Notes: generated by a model not told the origin, from the sequence alone. A stretch of DNA of 64,000 nucleotides from an uncultured Collinsella sp. (GCA_902479065.1 CABSNM010000001.1:148233-212232), one strand, 5' to 3'; shown: positions 36,967-46,441, counted from the stretch's first letter. Numbers and translations are program-made.

Positions 36967-38007
36967 TTAGGCGGTTTTTGCGCCCGTCCGGTTAAGAAAA
37001 GCTGCCAGATGCGTACACATCACGCAGCGCGCGGGCTTGGCGCTGGCGATCGGCCCAAACAACAAACCGAGTCCCCGATGGTTATCCTTGAGCGCGGCGA
37101 CCATCTGACGGGTTCGAGGCGCATCGAGCATATCACGCATGCGGGCGGAACGCTCGATTGACGACACCCCATGCGGGCTCAGACACAAATTCTCGATGCA
37201 GGCGACCAGTCCGGCAAAGTAGAACTTTTGGCTTGCCAGCTTGAGCCGACCACCGCTGTCTGCTTCCGAGAGTGAGTCCGCAAGCTCGTCGAGCGCTCGA
37301 GTGTCATCGGATACCTTGGCATACATGGTGGGATCAAAGGCATCTGTAAGTTTAGGTGCCGCCGTGTGGAAACAAGCATCGCCGCAGCCGGACACGCATC
37401 GTGTCTGCGAAAGCGCGCATGCCATAAACCCAACTGTGCGAAACACCTTGTCGCACAAAAGGCATGCCTCAAACAGCGAGCGGCTGTACATCACACCAGA
37501 GGTCTGAACGACTAGGCCGCCTAAAATCAACTGAGGCAGCCCGGCCACCATCGAAGATTTGCTATCAATGGAAATATGAGCAGCATCCAAGACGCGCGAA
37601 TGGCGCTCTCGATGTGCATCATAGCGGTCGAGCGACACCGTGGGGAGCACTATGTCTGCCGTAGAATCGCACGCGATATTGACCATCTTGGAAAGGGACT
37701 GCGGAGCAAACCACTCATCGGCGTTCATAGCGATGATTTGAGAGCCGCGCGAGGCAGCAAAACCGGCACGAAGACAAGCGCCGCGCTTCGCGTCCTCGAC
37801 GTCAATCAAATCAATATGAATGTCCCTGTCGGCAGCAACTTGAAGCGAATGGCGCACACCGGGCGCAGCATCGCGACAGACAACGACAATCTGCAAATCG
37901 TAGAGGTCTTGGTTCTGGATACTCTCGAGCGCACGCATCGCATAGCTGAGCGAACCTTCTACCACAAGGATCACCGAAAGTCGCGGATGCGAGCCACGTC
38001 GAACCAA
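36967..38007 (-). CDS. Family 2 glycosyltransferase-like protein
   Basis: A 346-residue protein with a GT-A start (LSVILVVEGSLSYAMRALES, then QDLYDLQIVVVCRD) and an ADEWFAP segment where family 2 enzymes have the metal-binding DxD-like motif. The C-terminal 150 residues have no recognised fold. The metal motif is degenerate, so catalytic activity is uncertain. The start appears to be TTG 38007 with GAGGACGGA upstream. It is monocistronic, so the acceptor (wall polymer, glycolipid or other) cannot be inferred. Confidence 0.65.
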   Translation of the reverse strand: MVRRGSHPRLSVILVVEGSLSYAMRALESIQNQDLYDLQIVVVCRDAAPGVRHSLQVAADRDIHIDLIDVEDAKRGACLRAGFAASRGSQIIAMNADEWFAPQSLSKMVNIACDSTADIVLPTVSLDRYDAHRERHSRVLDAAHISIDSKSSMVAGLPQLILGGLVVQTSGVMYSRSLFEACLLCDKVFRTVGFMACALSQTRCVSGCGDACFHTAAPKLTDAFDPTMYAKVSDDTRALDELADSLSEADSGGRLKLASQKFYFAGLVACIENLCLSPHGVSSIERSARMRDMLDAPRTRQMVAALKDNHRGLGLLFGPIASAKPARCVMCTHLAAFLNRTGAKTA

Positions 38008-38168
38008 GTTATCCGTCCTCTCGACAGCAGTGAATCAAACTGTCGTTCATGGTACACCCCGGCAATAAAAGCAATGAGACACCGGTTGTATTGCACGCCA
38101 AGAACAGATGTTGCACACGCGCAGCCCACAGATGACAGGTGCCGACGCACGACGCGCCGAGCCCTCCC

Positions 38169-38993
38169 CTAGTCGAGCACGACAAGCTCGGCGGGATCGT
38201 AATCCACGCCCATAAACGTAAGGCCGCAGGCAGGAGCCGTGGGGCCCGCAGCGGTACGGTCGCAAGCATCGATGACCTCGCGCATCCACTCGGGTTCACG
38301 GCGATGCATGCCAATCGCGACAAGCGTGCCAACGATCGTACGGACCATCGAATGCAGAAACGCATTGCCCTCGATGGTAAACGTCAGGATGTCCTCGCCA
38401 AACGCAACCTCATGGCCAAACTCGGCGCGCATTACGCAGCGGTGCGTAGGTTTGCCCACGGCAGAAGCAACCTTGCAAAAGCTTTTAAAGTCCTGCTCGC
38501 CCAGCAGCGCGGGGCAGGCAGCAGACATAGCCTCAACATCCAAGGGATAGCGATGCCACCACACCGCACCGCGGGACAGCACGGGGCGCGCATCTCGATC
38601 GGCAATACGGTACGTATACGTACGGGAACGCGCGTCAAAACGTGCAGAAAAGCCTTTACGGGCCTTGTAGACCTCGTTGATGGCGATATCTTTGGGCAGC
38701 AGGGCATCCATAGCCCGCAGCCACCTACGGCGCGTTAGGGCGAGCTCAGCGTCCGTTACGGGCACGCTGATGTACTGAGCCACGGCATGCACGCCGGCAT
38801 CGGTGCGACCCGCGCACGTCAGATCGATCGGACGGCGAAGCAGCGTCTCGATGGCTCGACGCAGCTCACCCGCAACCGTCGTCTGTCCCGGCTGCTCGGC
38901 AAAGCCGCTATAGGACGAGCCATCGTATGCCACGCGGAAAACGAGCGTGGCATCGAGCTCTGGAATCGAATTGAAATCAGACGGCGCGGTCAT
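38169..38993 (-). CDS. truA: tRNA pseudouridine(38-40) synthase
   Basis: A 274-residue enzyme that isomerises uridines 38-40 in the tRNA anticodon arm. The catalytic Asp is in CAGRTDAGVHA; RSRTYTYRIAD and GNAFLHSMVRTIVGTL are the conserved C-terminal elements. ATG 38993 has GGGAG upstream; a TTG at 39008 opens the frame without a site. It sits after the rpoA-rplQ operon as in many bacteria, but behind a strong terminator, so it is probably transcribed alone. Confidence 0.94.
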   Translation of the reverse strand: MTAPSDFNSIPELDATLVFRVAYDGSSYSGFAEQPGQTTVAGELRRAIETLLRRPIDLTCAGRTDAGVHAVAQYISVPVTDAELALTRRRWLRAMDALLPKDIAINEVYKARKGFSARFDARSRTYTYRIADRDARPVLSRGAVWWHRYPLDVEAMSAACPALLGEQDFKSFCKVASAVGKPTHRCVMRAEFGHEVAFGEDILTFTIEGNAFLHSMVRTIVGTLVAIGMHRREPEWMREVIDACDRTAAGPTAPACGLTFMGVDYDPAELVVLD

Positions 38994-39028
38994 GGGCGCT
39001 CCCAACAAACAGGCAATGGCATTTCGAC

Positions 39029-39059
39029 AAAAAAAGAGGGGTACGCGAACGTACCCCTC
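39029..39059 (-). terminator. Rho-independent terminator of the ribosomal/rpoA operon
   Basis: A perfect 10-bp stem (GAGGGGTACG) with a TTCG tetraloop and a run of seven T on the minus strand, 27 bp past the rplQ stop. Confidence 0.93.
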
Positions 39060-39085
39060 GAATATAGCCTATGCAGACGGATTGT

Positions 39086-39553
39086 CTACTCAGCGGTCTC
39101 CTCAGCAGGAGCCTCCTCGGCAGCCTCGACCTTCTTGGGAGCAGCGGCCTTCTTGGGGGCCGGAGCAGCCTTCTTGGCCTTAGGCGTGCAAGGCTCGGTG
39201 ACGAGCTCCATGATAACGATGGGAGCATTGTCGCCCTTACGGTTACCGAGCTTCATGATGCGGGTGTAACCGCCGTTGCGGTCCTGCCACATACCCTGGG
39301 CAGCCTTGTCGAAGATCTCGGCAACGAGCTGCTTATCGCCGAGCTTGGCGATAGCCAGACGACGAGAGTGCAGGTCGCCCTTCTTGGCCCAGGTGATGAT
39401 CGGATCGACGACCGAACGCAGCGCCTTAGCGCGGGTCTCGGTGGTCTTGATGCGGTCGTTCTCGAAGAGGGCCTTAGCAAGGCTCTTCTTCATGGCCTTG
39501 GTGTGGCTCGCATCGGTGCCGAGCTTCAGGCCCTTCTTAACGTTGTGACGCAT
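39086..39553 (-). CDS. rplQ: Ribosomal protein L17 with an acidic/Lys-Ala tail
   Basis: A 155-residue bL17. Residues 1-118 are standard (MRHNVKKGLKLGTDASH, FENDRIKTTETRAK, GGYTRIMKLGNRKGDNAP, IVIMELV). About 37 extra residues, rich in Ala, Lys, Pro and Glu and ending EEAPAEETAE, follow. This echoes the tail of L31 in the same genome. Last gene of the operon. Confidence 0.95.
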   Translation of the reverse strand: MRHNVKKGLKLGTDASHTKAMKKSLAKALFENDRIKTTETRAKALRSVVDPIITWAKKGDLHSRRLAIAKLGDKQLVAEIFDKAAQGMWQDRNGGYTRIMKLGNRKGDNAPIVIMELVTEPCTPKAKKAAPAPKKAAAPKKVEAAEEAPAEETAE

Positions 39554-39583
39554 GGTCTAGTTTCTCCTCAAATATGCGAAGCA

Positions 39584-40525
39584 TTAAGCCTTCAGGCTCA
39601 GGCCCATGGACTCAAGCTTGTCCTTCACTTCCTCGATCGACTTAACACCGAAGTTACGGATGTTGAGCAGATCGTTCTCCGAGAACTCAACGAGCTGACG
39701 GACCGAGTGAATGCTGGCGCGCTTAAGGCAGTTGTAGGAACGGACGGAAAGGTCCAGATCCTCGATCTGCTTGTCCAGCTCGGCGTTGTCGTTGGTGACC
39801 TCGGGAGCGAAGATCGAAGCCTCCTCCTCGACCTCGGGGGTCTCGGCAAGGTTCATAAAGGCGGCCATATGCTGGTTGATGATATTAGCAGCCTGGACCA
39901 CGGCGTCGCGCGGGGCGATGGAGCCGTTGGTCTCGATCTCGAGGACAAGGCGGTCGTAGTCGGTGTGCTGACCGACACGGCAAGCCTCAACGAGCTTGGC
40001 GCAACGGGAAACCGGCGAGTACAGCGAGTCGACGTGGATCACACCGATGGGATCGTTGTCGCGCTTGTTGGCCTCGCCAGAAACATAGCCGCGGCCATAG
40101 CCGATGCGCATGCTCATGGTGAGATGGCCACCCTCGGTGAGCGAAGCGATGTGCTGCTCGGGGTTGACCAGCTCAAACTCGGACGGAATAAAGAAGTCCG
40201 CACCGGTGACCTCGCAGGGGCCGTCAACCGAAATGGTGGCGGTCGCCTCGTCGGTCGTGCCGAGAGCCCTGAAGACAAGACCCTTGACATTCAGGACGAT
40301 GTCGGTGACATCCTCGACCATGTTAGGGATGGTCATGAACTCGTGCTGCGCACCATCGATCTGAATAGCCTCGACGGCGGCACCCTCGAGCGAGGACAAA
40401 AGAACGCGACGAAGGGAGTTACCCAGCGTATCGCCGTAGCCACGCTCGAGCGGCTCGACGGAGACACGAGCAGACGTCTCGTTGATCTCTTCGACCTGAA
40501 CCTGAGGCCTAATGAATTCTGACAT
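39584..40525 (-). CDS. rpoA: RNA polymerase alpha subunit
   Basis: A 313-residue subunit that nucleates RNA polymerase assembly and contacts upstream promoter DNA and activators. The N-terminal domain has RGYGDTLGNSLRRVLLSSL; the C-terminal domain after the linker (about 235-250) has YNCLKRASIHSVRQLVE and LLNIRNFGVKSIEEVK. The length is normal. It lies in the usual place between rpsD and rplQ. Confidence 0.97.
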   Translation of the reverse strand: MSEFIRPQVQVEEINETSARVSVEPLERGYGDTLGNSLRRVLLSSLEGAAVEAIQIDGAQHEFMTIPNMVEDVTDIVLNVKGLVFRALGTTDEATATISVDGPCEVTGADFFIPSEFELVNPEQHIASLTEGGHLTMSMRIGYGRGYVSGEANKRDNDPIGVIHVDSLYSPVSRCAKLVEACRVGQHTDYDRLVLEIETNGSIAPRDAVVQAANIINQHMAAFMNLAETPEVEEEASIFAPEVTNDNAELDKQIEDLDLSVRSYNCLKRASIHSVRQLVEFSENDLLNIRNFGVKSIEEVKDKLESMGLSLKA

Positions 40526-40557
40526 GTATTACCTCCAGCCTCAGCAGCCCGGATGGA

Positions 40558-41154
40558 CTACTTAGAGTAGAGCTCGACGATGAGCTGCTCGTTGATATCA
40601 CCGCTGATCTGCTCACGCGTCGGCAGAGCGAGCACGTTACCAGACAGCTTCTCGATATCGACCTCGAGCCAGCCAGGGACCTCAAAGCGCTCGGAGGAAA
40701 TCAGGGCCTCCTTGATGGGGAGGAGGTCACGGAACTTCTCGCCGACAGCGACGACGTCGCCGGCCTTGACGCGGTAGGACGGGATGTCCACGCGCTTGCC
40801 GTTCACGGTGAAGTGACCGTGACGGACGGACTGACGAGCCTCTTTGCGGGTGCGGGCGAAGCCAAGACGGAAGACGACGTTGTCGAGGCGAGACTCAAGA
40901 ATGATCATGAGGTTCTCACCGGTGACGCCGTTCATCTTACGGGCCTTGTTGAAGTAGCCGTGGAACTGCTTCTCCAGAACGCCATAGATGAACTTGACCT
41001 TCTGCTTCTCGCGCAGCTGCATGCCGTACTCAGATTCCTTGCGACGGCGCTTGGGCTGACGGATAGATTCCTTCTTGCTGCTGTAACCGAGCTCAGCGGG
41101 ATCGATCCCGAGCTGACGGCAGCGCTTAAGAACAGGAGTCCTGTCGATTGCCAT
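40558..41154 (-). CDS. rpsD: Ribosomal protein S4
   Basis: A 198-residue uS4, a primary 16S rRNA binder. The S4 RNA-binding domain lies at about 90-150 (RLDNVVFRLGFARTRKEARQ, HGHFTVNGKRVDIPSY). The N-terminus lacks the zinc-binding Cys set of some S4 forms. In many bacteria S4 represses its own operon; no pseudoknot was checked here. Confidence 0.97.
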   Translation of the reverse strand: MAIDRTPVLKRCRQLGIDPAELGYSSKKESIRQPKRRRKESEYGMQLREKQKVKFIYGVLEKQFHGYFNKARKMNGVTGENLMIILESRLDNVVFRLGFARTRKEARQSVRHGHFTVNGKRVDIPSYRVKAGDVVAVGEKFRDLLPIKEALISSERFEVPGWLEVDIEKLSGNVLALPTREQISGDINEQLIVELYSK

Positions 41155-41173
41155 ATTGATACGATCCTTTCAG

Positions 41174-41578
41174 TTACACGCGGCGACGCTTCTTGGGGCG
41201 GCAGCCGTTGTGCGGAATGGGGGTCTTGTCCTGGATGCTCGAGACCTCGAGGCCAGCAGCCTGGAGGGAGCGGATGGCGGTCTCACGACCGGAGCCGGGG
41301 CCCTTGACGAAGACGGAAACCTTCTTCATACCGTGCTCCATGGCCTGCTTGGCAGCAGCCTCGGCAGCCATCTGGGCAGCGAACGGCGTGGACTTACGGG
41401 AGCCCTTGAAGCCCACCTGGCCAGCCGACTTCCAGGAAATGACGTTGCCCTGGGGATCGGTGATCGAAACGATCGTGTTGTTGAACGTAGAACGAATGTG
41501 AGCCTGGCCCACGGAAATGTTCTTACGGTCCGCGCGCTTCAGACGGGCAGCGCGAACGTTCTTCTTAGCAGTAGCCAT
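41174..41578 (-). CDS. rpsK: Ribosomal protein S11
   Basis: A 134-residue uS11 of the small-subunit platform: AHIRSTFNNTIVSITDPQGN, SAGQVGFKGSRKSTPFAAQ and the ending HNGCRPKKRRRV are diagnostic. It stands between rpsM and rpsD in the alpha operon. Confidence 0.97.
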   Translation of the reverse strand: MATAKKNVRAARLKRADRKNISVGQAHIRSTFNNTIVSITDPQGNVISWKSAGQVGFKGSRKSTPFAAQMAAEAAAKQAMEHGMKKVSVFVKGPGSGRETAIRSLQAAGLEVSSIQDKTPIPHNGCRPKKRRRV

Positions 41579-41592
41579 CTATCTAGCGCTCC

Positions 41593-41967
41593 TTATTTCT
41601 TCTTCTTAGCACCGATCTGACGCTTCGGGCCCTTGCGGGTACGAGCGTTAGTGTGGGTGCGCTGGCCGCGGACCGGGAGGCCCTTGCGGTGACGAAGGCC
41701 GCGGTTGCAGCCGATGTCCATAAGGCGCTTGACGTTCTGGTTGCGCTCACGGCGGAGGTCGCCCTCAACCATGATCTGGTTCTTATCGATATAATCGCGG
41801 ATGGCGTTAACCTCATCCTCGGTGAGGTCCTTAACGCGCGTATCCACGTTAACGTTGCACTCGACGCAAATCTTCGTCGCAGTGGTGCGGCCGATGCCGT
41901 AAATGTAGGTCAGACCGATCTCAACGCGCTTCTCACGCGGGAGGTCGACACCATTAATACGGGCCAA
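41593..41967 (-). CDS. rpsM: Ribosomal protein S13
   Basis: A 124-residue uS13 of the small-subunit head: MARINGVDLPREKRVEIGLT, YGIGRTTA, then GLRHRKGLPVRGQRTHTNAR and a basic tail. It is preceded by rpmJ 14 bp upstream. Confidence 0.97.
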   Translation of the reverse strand: MARINGVDLPREKRVEIGLTYIYGIGRTTATKICVECNVNVDTRVKDLTEDEVNAIRDYIDKNQIMVEGDLRRERNQNVKRLMDIGCNRGLRHRKGLPVRGQRTHTNARTRKGPKRQIGAKKKK

Positions 41968-41981
41968 CGTAGTCTCCTCTC

Positions 41982-42095
41982 TTAACCCTGACGCTGCTTA
42001 TGACGGGGGTTCTCGCAAATGACGAGGACCTTGCCATGGCGCCTAATGATTTTGCACTTATCGCACATCTTCTTGACCGAAGGACGTACCTTCAT
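41982..42095 (-). CDS. rpmJ: Ribosomal protein L36
   Basis: A 37-residue bL36, starting MKVRPSVKKMCDKCKIIRRH and ending RHKQRQG, with the zinc ligands CDKC, Cys27 and His32. This is the zinc-binding (C-plus) form. AAGGAAG lies upstream of ATG 42095. It holds its usual place between infA and rpsM. Confidence 0.96.
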   Translation of the reverse strand: MKVRPSVKKMCDKCKIIRRHGKVLVICENPRHKQRQG

Positions 42096-42245
42096 CGTTC
42101 TTCCTTTCGGTAGCGCTCAAACTACTTCCCTACTATCTACTCGCCCAGCCGCAGGCGTTTAAAACTATGGCTGGTCTTCACACACAATCCGACCGTAGGT
42201 TGAGCTAAGCCTGCAGTCGGAAATGGAGTGCGTGTATGCGTGCCG

Positions 42246-42464
42246 CTATTTGTAGCGATAGGTGATGCGGCCGCGGGTCAGGTCGTACGGGGAAAGCTCC
42301 ACGACAACCCTGTCACCGGGGAGAATACGGATGTAATTCATTCGGATCTTGCCAGAAATGTTGCACAGAACCGAATGACCGTTCTCGAGCTCGACCTTAA
42401 ACATGGCGTTGGGCAACGGTTCCTTTACCGTACCCTCGAGCTCAATTGCGTCTTCCTTCTTCAC
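42246..42464 (-). CDS. infA: Translation initiation factor IF-1
   Basis: A 72-residue OB-fold protein: KKEDAIELEGTVKEPLPNAM, FKVELENGHSVLCNISGKIR, MNYIRILPGDRVVVELSPYD. GTG 42464 gives the family length; a TTG two codons earlier (42470) is possible, and the Shine-Dalgarno AGAAAGA fits the GTG better. It binds the 30S A site during initiation. A 150-bp gap to rpmJ is unusual within this operon but shows no clear signal. Confidence 0.95.
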   Translation of the reverse strand: MKKEDAIELEGTVKEPLPNAMFKVELENGHSVLCNISGKIRMNYIRILPGDRVVVELSPYDLTRGRITYRYK

Positions 42465-42568
42465 AAGCAATCATCTTTCTCTAGAAAACGACAGCGATTG
42501 AGTATTCTACAACACGTATGCACGCATCGTAATAACTTCGTAATGGCTCCACAACTAAATGGAACTTG

Positions 42569-43357
42569 TTACATTTCTCCGCCTTGGAGGGAGCACCAAG
42601 CACCTTGGGCATCCGTGGTGAGAATCACCGGACCATCATTGGTAATGGCGACGGTGTTCTCGTAGTGCGCGGCGGGCAGGTGGTCGTTGGTCGTGACGAT
42701 CCAACCGTCGGAGCCCGTGCTCACATGGTTGGAACCCATCGTAACCATCGGCTCGATGGCAATGACCATGCCGGCCTGGAGGCGAACGCCCCTCCCCTTC
42801 TTTCCATAGTTAGGAACGTTGGGGTCCTCGTGCATCACGCGGCCAATGCCATGGCCCACATAATCGCGAAGCACGCCGTAACCGTGAGACTCGGCGAGGG
42901 ACTGAACGGCATAACCGACGTCCCCGATATGGTTACCGGGAACAGCCTGCTCGATGGCAGCCTTAAGGCAATCGCGCGTGATCTCGCACAAAGCCTTGGC
43001 TTCGGGCGTGGGGGTGCCGACGAAAAACGTCCAAGCGTTATCGCCGACCCAACCGTCGACAACGGCTCCCGTATCGATGGAGATGATATCGCCATCGCGC
43101 AGGATCATGTCGGGGTTGGGAATACCGTGTACCACGGCATCGTTAATCGATGCGCAAATGGTTCCGGGAAACCCGCCGTAACCCTTAAAGGCTGGGGTGC
43201 CACCATGCATGCGGATAATCTGCTCCGCGAGCTGATCGAGCTCAAAAGTCGAAACGCCGGGGCGCACCATGGCTCCAACGTGGCGGAGCGCCATCTTAGA
43301 TAGCGCTCCTGCCTTCTTCATCTGCTCGATTTGCGTTGCAGACTTAATCTTGATCAT
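42569..43357 (-). CDS. map: Methionine aminopeptidase
   Basis: A 262-residue type I enzyme that removes the initiator methionine. Metal ligands are visible in SIDTGAVVDGWVGDNAW (two Asp), GHGIGRVMHEDP (His, Glu) and IEPM (Glu); a His in the substrate pocket is in DAVVHGIPN. There is no zinc-finger extension. It overlaps the adk end by 4 bp. Confidence 0.96.
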   Translation of the reverse strand: MIKIKSATQIEQMKKAGALSKMALRHVGAMVRPGVSTFELDQLAEQIIRMHGGTPAFKGYGGFPGTICASINDAVVHGIPNPDMILRDGDIISIDTGAVVDGWVGDNAWTFFVGTPTPEAKALCEITRDCLKAAIEQAVPGNHIGDVGYAVQSLAESHGYGVLRDYVGHGIGRVMHEDPNVPNYGKKGRGVRLQAGMVIAIEPMVTMGSNHVSTGSDGWIVTTNDHLPAAHYENTVAITNDGPVILTTDAQGAWCSLQGGEM

Positions 43358-43980
43358 AGACCGAGAGCCTCTTTGACATCCCCGTACACAGTCTCGCGAG
43401 CCTGGTCACCGTTGACCGACTTGAGCAGACCCTGGCCACGATAGTAGTCGACGAGCGGGCTCGTGGACTTCTCGTAGACGTCGAGACGGTTCTTGATGGT
43501 CTCGGGCTTGTCGTCGTCGCGCTGATACATCTCGCCGCCACACTTGGGGCAGGTAGCATCGGCAGCGGTGCCGGTGTAACCGCAGGCGCGGCAGGTGCGA
43601 CGCGAAGACAGACGATCGATAATGACCTCGGGGGCCACATCGACCAGAAGGGCGCAGTCGATCTCGCGACCCATGGCGGAGAGCTCGGAATCGAGCGTCA
43701 CGGCCTGGGCGGTGTTGCGCGGGAAGCCGTCGAGGATGAAGCCCTGCTGGGCGTCATCGGCGGCAAGACGCTCCTTGACAAGGTCGATCACGAGCTGATC
43801 GGGAACGAGCTCGCCAGCGTCCATGTACTTCTTAGCCTGAATACCAAGCTCGGTGCCACCCTTGACGGCAGCACGCAGCAGGTCGCCCGTGGAAATGTGA
43901 GCGACGCCAAACTCGGCGACGAGCTCCTGTGCGACGGTACCCTTACCGGCACCCGGAGCTCCGAGCAATACGAGGTTCAT
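43354..43980 (-). CDS. adk: Adenylate kinase, zinc-lid type
   Basis: A 208-residue kinase (ATP + AMP to 2 ADP). P-loop LLGAPGAGKGTVAQ, GFPRNTAQA in the AMP site, and a LID domain with four cysteines (CRACGY, CPKCGG) that bind zinc, as in Gram-positive forms. ATG 43980 has AGGAGG 7 nt upstream; TTG 43986 opens the frame only. It follows secY by 18 bp. Confidence 0.96.
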   Translation of the reverse strand: MNLVLLGAPGAGKGTVAQELVAEFGVAHISTGDLLRAAVKGGTELGIQAKKYMDAGELVPDQLVIDLVKERLAADDAQQGFILDGFPRNTAQAVTLDSELSAMGREIDCALLVDVAPEVIIDRLSSRRTCRACGYTGTAADATCPKCGGEMYQRDDDKPETIKNRLDVYEKSTSPLVDYYRGQGLLKSVNGDQARETVYGDVKEALGL

Positions 43981-43998
43981 GAGCAATCCTCCTCTAGC

Positions 43999-45285
43999 CT
44001 ATTTAAAGAATCCATCGTAATCATACATCTTGATCTGGCCTTCGAGCTTATCGACCGTGTCGAGCACGACGCCGACCATGATGAGGATGGACGTGCCGCC
44101 AAATGCCTGGATCAGATGGTTACCCGTGAAGGAGAAGATGATCGAAGGCACGATGGCGATGAGCGCCAAAAAGACAGCGCTGGGAAGCGTGATCTTGTTA
44201 AGCGCGTTCTTGATGTAGGCCGCGGTAGCCCTACCCGGACGGACGCCCGGAATAAAGCCGCCCTGCTTCTTAAGGTTATCGGCCGTGTCATCGGGGTTGA
44301 ACACCATGGAGGTGTAGAAGTACGCGAAGAACACGATGAGGACAACGTTAAGCACCCAGTTGAGCCAACCGGTCGAAAGCGCGGAGGCAACTGCCTGAAT
44401 CCAGCCGATGCCGGGGAAGAACACGGCAATCTGAGCCGGGAAGTACAGCAGCGCCGAAGCGAAGATGATCGGCACGACACCCGCGGTGTTGACCTTGATG
44501 GGCAGGTAGGTGGTCTGGCCACCCATCATGCGACGGCCCACGACGCGCTTGGCGTAGGAGACCGGGATGCGGCGCTGGCCGCGCTCAAGGAAAACAATCA
44601 GCGGGATAACCAGCAGAATGATGGCGCATATGATCACCATGGTGATGATGCCACCGGCATTGCCCTCAGTGCTGGAGAAGATAGCCTGCGGCAGACCGGC
44701 CATGATGTTCGCAAAGATGATCAGCGACATGCCATTGCCGATACCGCGCTGGGTGATGAGCTCACCAATCCACATGATCAGCATGGCACCCGCGGTGAGC
44801 GTGCCGACGATCATGAGGTCGAAGATGATCTCGGGAGCGCCGGCGCCAGTAAAGCTGATGCCGAAGCTCTTAAAGAGGAAGAGGTAGCCCACGGAGTTGA
44901 GGATTGCCAGAGCCAAGGTGAGGTAACGCGAATACTGCGTAATCTTAGTCTGACCGACCTCGCCCTCGCGGGCAAGCTCATGCAGGGAAGGCACGACGGC
45001 CTGGAGCATCTGGAGGATGATCGAGCTGGTGATGTAAGGCATGATGCCCAGCGAAAACACCGACACATAGCTCAACGCGCCGCCAGAGAAAAGATTCAGG
45101 AGGGCCATAGCACCTGCGGCGACCGAATTGTTATCGGTCGAGAAAAGGCCCAGCATCCCCTGGAAGGGAATGCCGGGCACAGGAACGTGCGCACCAATGC
45201 GGTACACGACGAGCATAGCTATGGTAAAAAGAATCTTTTCGCGCAATTCTTTGATGCGGAAAGCATTCTTAAGACCATTTAGCAC
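43999..45285 (-). CDS. secY: Preprotein translocase subunit SecY
   Basis: A 428-residue ten-TM channel subunit. It starts MLNGLKNAFRIKELREKI; GIMPYITSSIILQML is the conserved TM2 region, ERGQRRIPVSYAKR is the cytoplasmic C4 loop and GFIPGVRPGRAT the C5 loop that contacts SecA and the ribosome. It overlaps the rplO end by 7 bp. Confidence 0.97.
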   Translation of the reverse strand: MLNGLKNAFRIKELREKILFTIAMLVVYRIGAHVPVPGIPFQGMLGLFSTDNNSVAAGAMALLNLFSGGALSYVSVFSLGIMPYITSSIILQMLQAVVPSLHELAREGEVGQTKITQYSRYLTLALAILNSVGYLFLFKSFGISFTGAGAPEIIFDLMIVGTLTAGAMLIMWIGELITQRGIGNGMSLIIFANIMAGLPQAIFSSTEGNAGGIITMVIICAIILLVIPLIVFLERGQRRIPVSYAKRVVGRRMMGGQTTYLPIKVNTAGVVPIIFASALLYFPAQIAVFFPGIGWIQAVASALSTGWLNWVLNVVLIVFFAYFYTSMVFNPDDTADNLKKQGGFIPGVRPGRATAAYIKNALNKITLPSAVFLALIAIVPSIIFSFTGNHLIQAFGGTSILIMVGVVLDTVDKLEGQIKMYDYDGFFK

Positions 45286-45728
45286 GGCAGCTCGACCTTT
45301 CCGCCGGCGGCCTCGATCTTGGCCTGCGCAGAAGCGCTGACCTTGTCGACCTTGACCGTGAACTTCTTGGTGAGCTCACCATTGCCGAGCACCTTGACGG
45401 GCTCGAACTCGCTCTTGGTGATGCGAGCGGCCTTAAGAGCGGCACCGTCGATCACAGCGCCGTCCTCGAACTTACGCTCGAGACGCTCAACGTTAACAGC
45501 GGTGTACTCGATACGACGGGGGTTGCGGAAGCCCGGAAGCTTGGGCAGGCGCATAGCCAGCGGAGTCTGGCCACCCTCGAAGCCGGCACCCTTGGTGCCA
45601 CCAGAGCGGGAACCCTGGCCCTTCTGGCCGCGGCCAGAAGTGGTGCCGTGACCCGAAGAATTGCCACGGCCGACGCGCTTGCGGTTCTTGGTGGAACCGG
45701 GCGCGGGAGTAAGATCGTGAAGCTGCAT
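45279..45728 (-). CDS. rplO: Ribosomal protein L15
   Basis: A 149-residue uL15: MQLHDLTPAPGSTKNRKRVG, GRGNSSGHGTTSGRGQKGQG and GGQTPLAMRLPKLPGF are the family's Gly/Arg-rich signature. It lies between rpmD and secY as usual. Confidence 0.97.
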   Translation of the reverse strand: MQLHDLTPAPGSTKNRKRVGRGNSSGHGTTSGRGQKGQGSRSGGTKGAGFEGGQTPLAMRLPKLPGFRNPRRIEYTAVNVERLERKFEDGAVIDGAALKAARITKSEFEPVKVLGNGELTKKFTVKVDKVSASAQAKIEAAGGKVELPC

Positions 45729-45731
45729 TTG

Positions 45732-45914
45732 CTACTCCTCTACAATCTCGACAAGGTGCTTGACCTTGAAGATCATGCCGCGGACGGACTCGTTGTCAGC
45801 AATCTCGCGAACCTCGCGGATCCTGTGGAGACCGAGGGCACGGACAGTACGGACCTGGTCCTGCTTGCAACCGTTGGTGCTGCGGACCTGCTTGATCTTG
45901 ATGGTGTCAGCCAT
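45732..45914 (-). CDS. rpmD: Ribosomal protein L30
   Basis: A 60-residue uL30: IKIKQVRSTNGCKQDQVRTV, RALGLHRIREVREIADN. The length is normal for bacteria. It is separated by 2 bp from rpsE and 3 bp from rplO. Confidence 0.96.
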   Translation of the reverse strand: MADTIKIKQVRSTNGCKQDQVRTVRALGLHRIREVREIADNESVRGMIFKVKHLVEIVEE

Positions 45915-45916
45915 GC

Positions 45917-46441
45917 TTAGTTCTCCTTACCGACGAACATCTCGGAGACCGTCAGGCCACGGCGAGCCGCGACGTCCTCAGGGCTGGAGAGCTCCTTGAG
46001 GCCCTCGACGGCAGCCTTGATGATGTTGAGGCCGTTGTCGGTACCGAGGGACTTGGACAGGACGTTCTTGATGCCAGCAAGCTCAAAGAGGGGACGCACA
46101 GCGCCGCCGGCGATAACGCCGGTACCCTCGACAGCGGGCTTAATGATGATGCGGCCGGCACCAAAGTGGCCGAGAACCTCGTGCGGGATGGTGCCCTGCT
46201 CGGTCACCGGCACGTGGAACATGTTCTTCTTGGCATCGAGAGATGCCTTGGAGATGGCCATGGGCACCTCAGCGGACTTGCCCATGCCAACGCCGACGTT
46301 GCCCTTGCCGTCGCCAACGACGACGAGAGCGACGAGGCTCATGCGACGACCACCCTTGACGGTCTTCGACACGCGGTTGATGTAAACGACGCGCTCCTCG
46401 AACTCGGAGGCCTCGCGCTGCTGCTTCTGATTACGAGCCAT
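45917..46441 (-). CDS. rpsE: Ribosomal protein S5
   Basis: A 174-residue uS5 with its double-stranded RNA-binding region (EERVVYINRVSKTVKGGRRM, SLVALVVVGDGKGNVG) and the C-terminal GTGVIAGGAVRPLFELAGIK. It is part of the fidelity centre at the mRNA entrance. Residues linked to spectinomycin resistance were not assessed. Confidence 0.97.
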   Translation of the reverse strand: MARNQKQQREASEFEERVVYINRVSKTVKGGRRMSLVALVVVGDGKGNVGVGMGKSAEVPMAISKASLDAKKNMFHVPVTEQGTIPHEVLGHFGAGRIIIKPAVEGTGVIAGGAVRPLFELAGIKNVLSKSLGTDNGLNIIKAAVEGLKELSSPEDVAARRGLTVSEMFVGKEN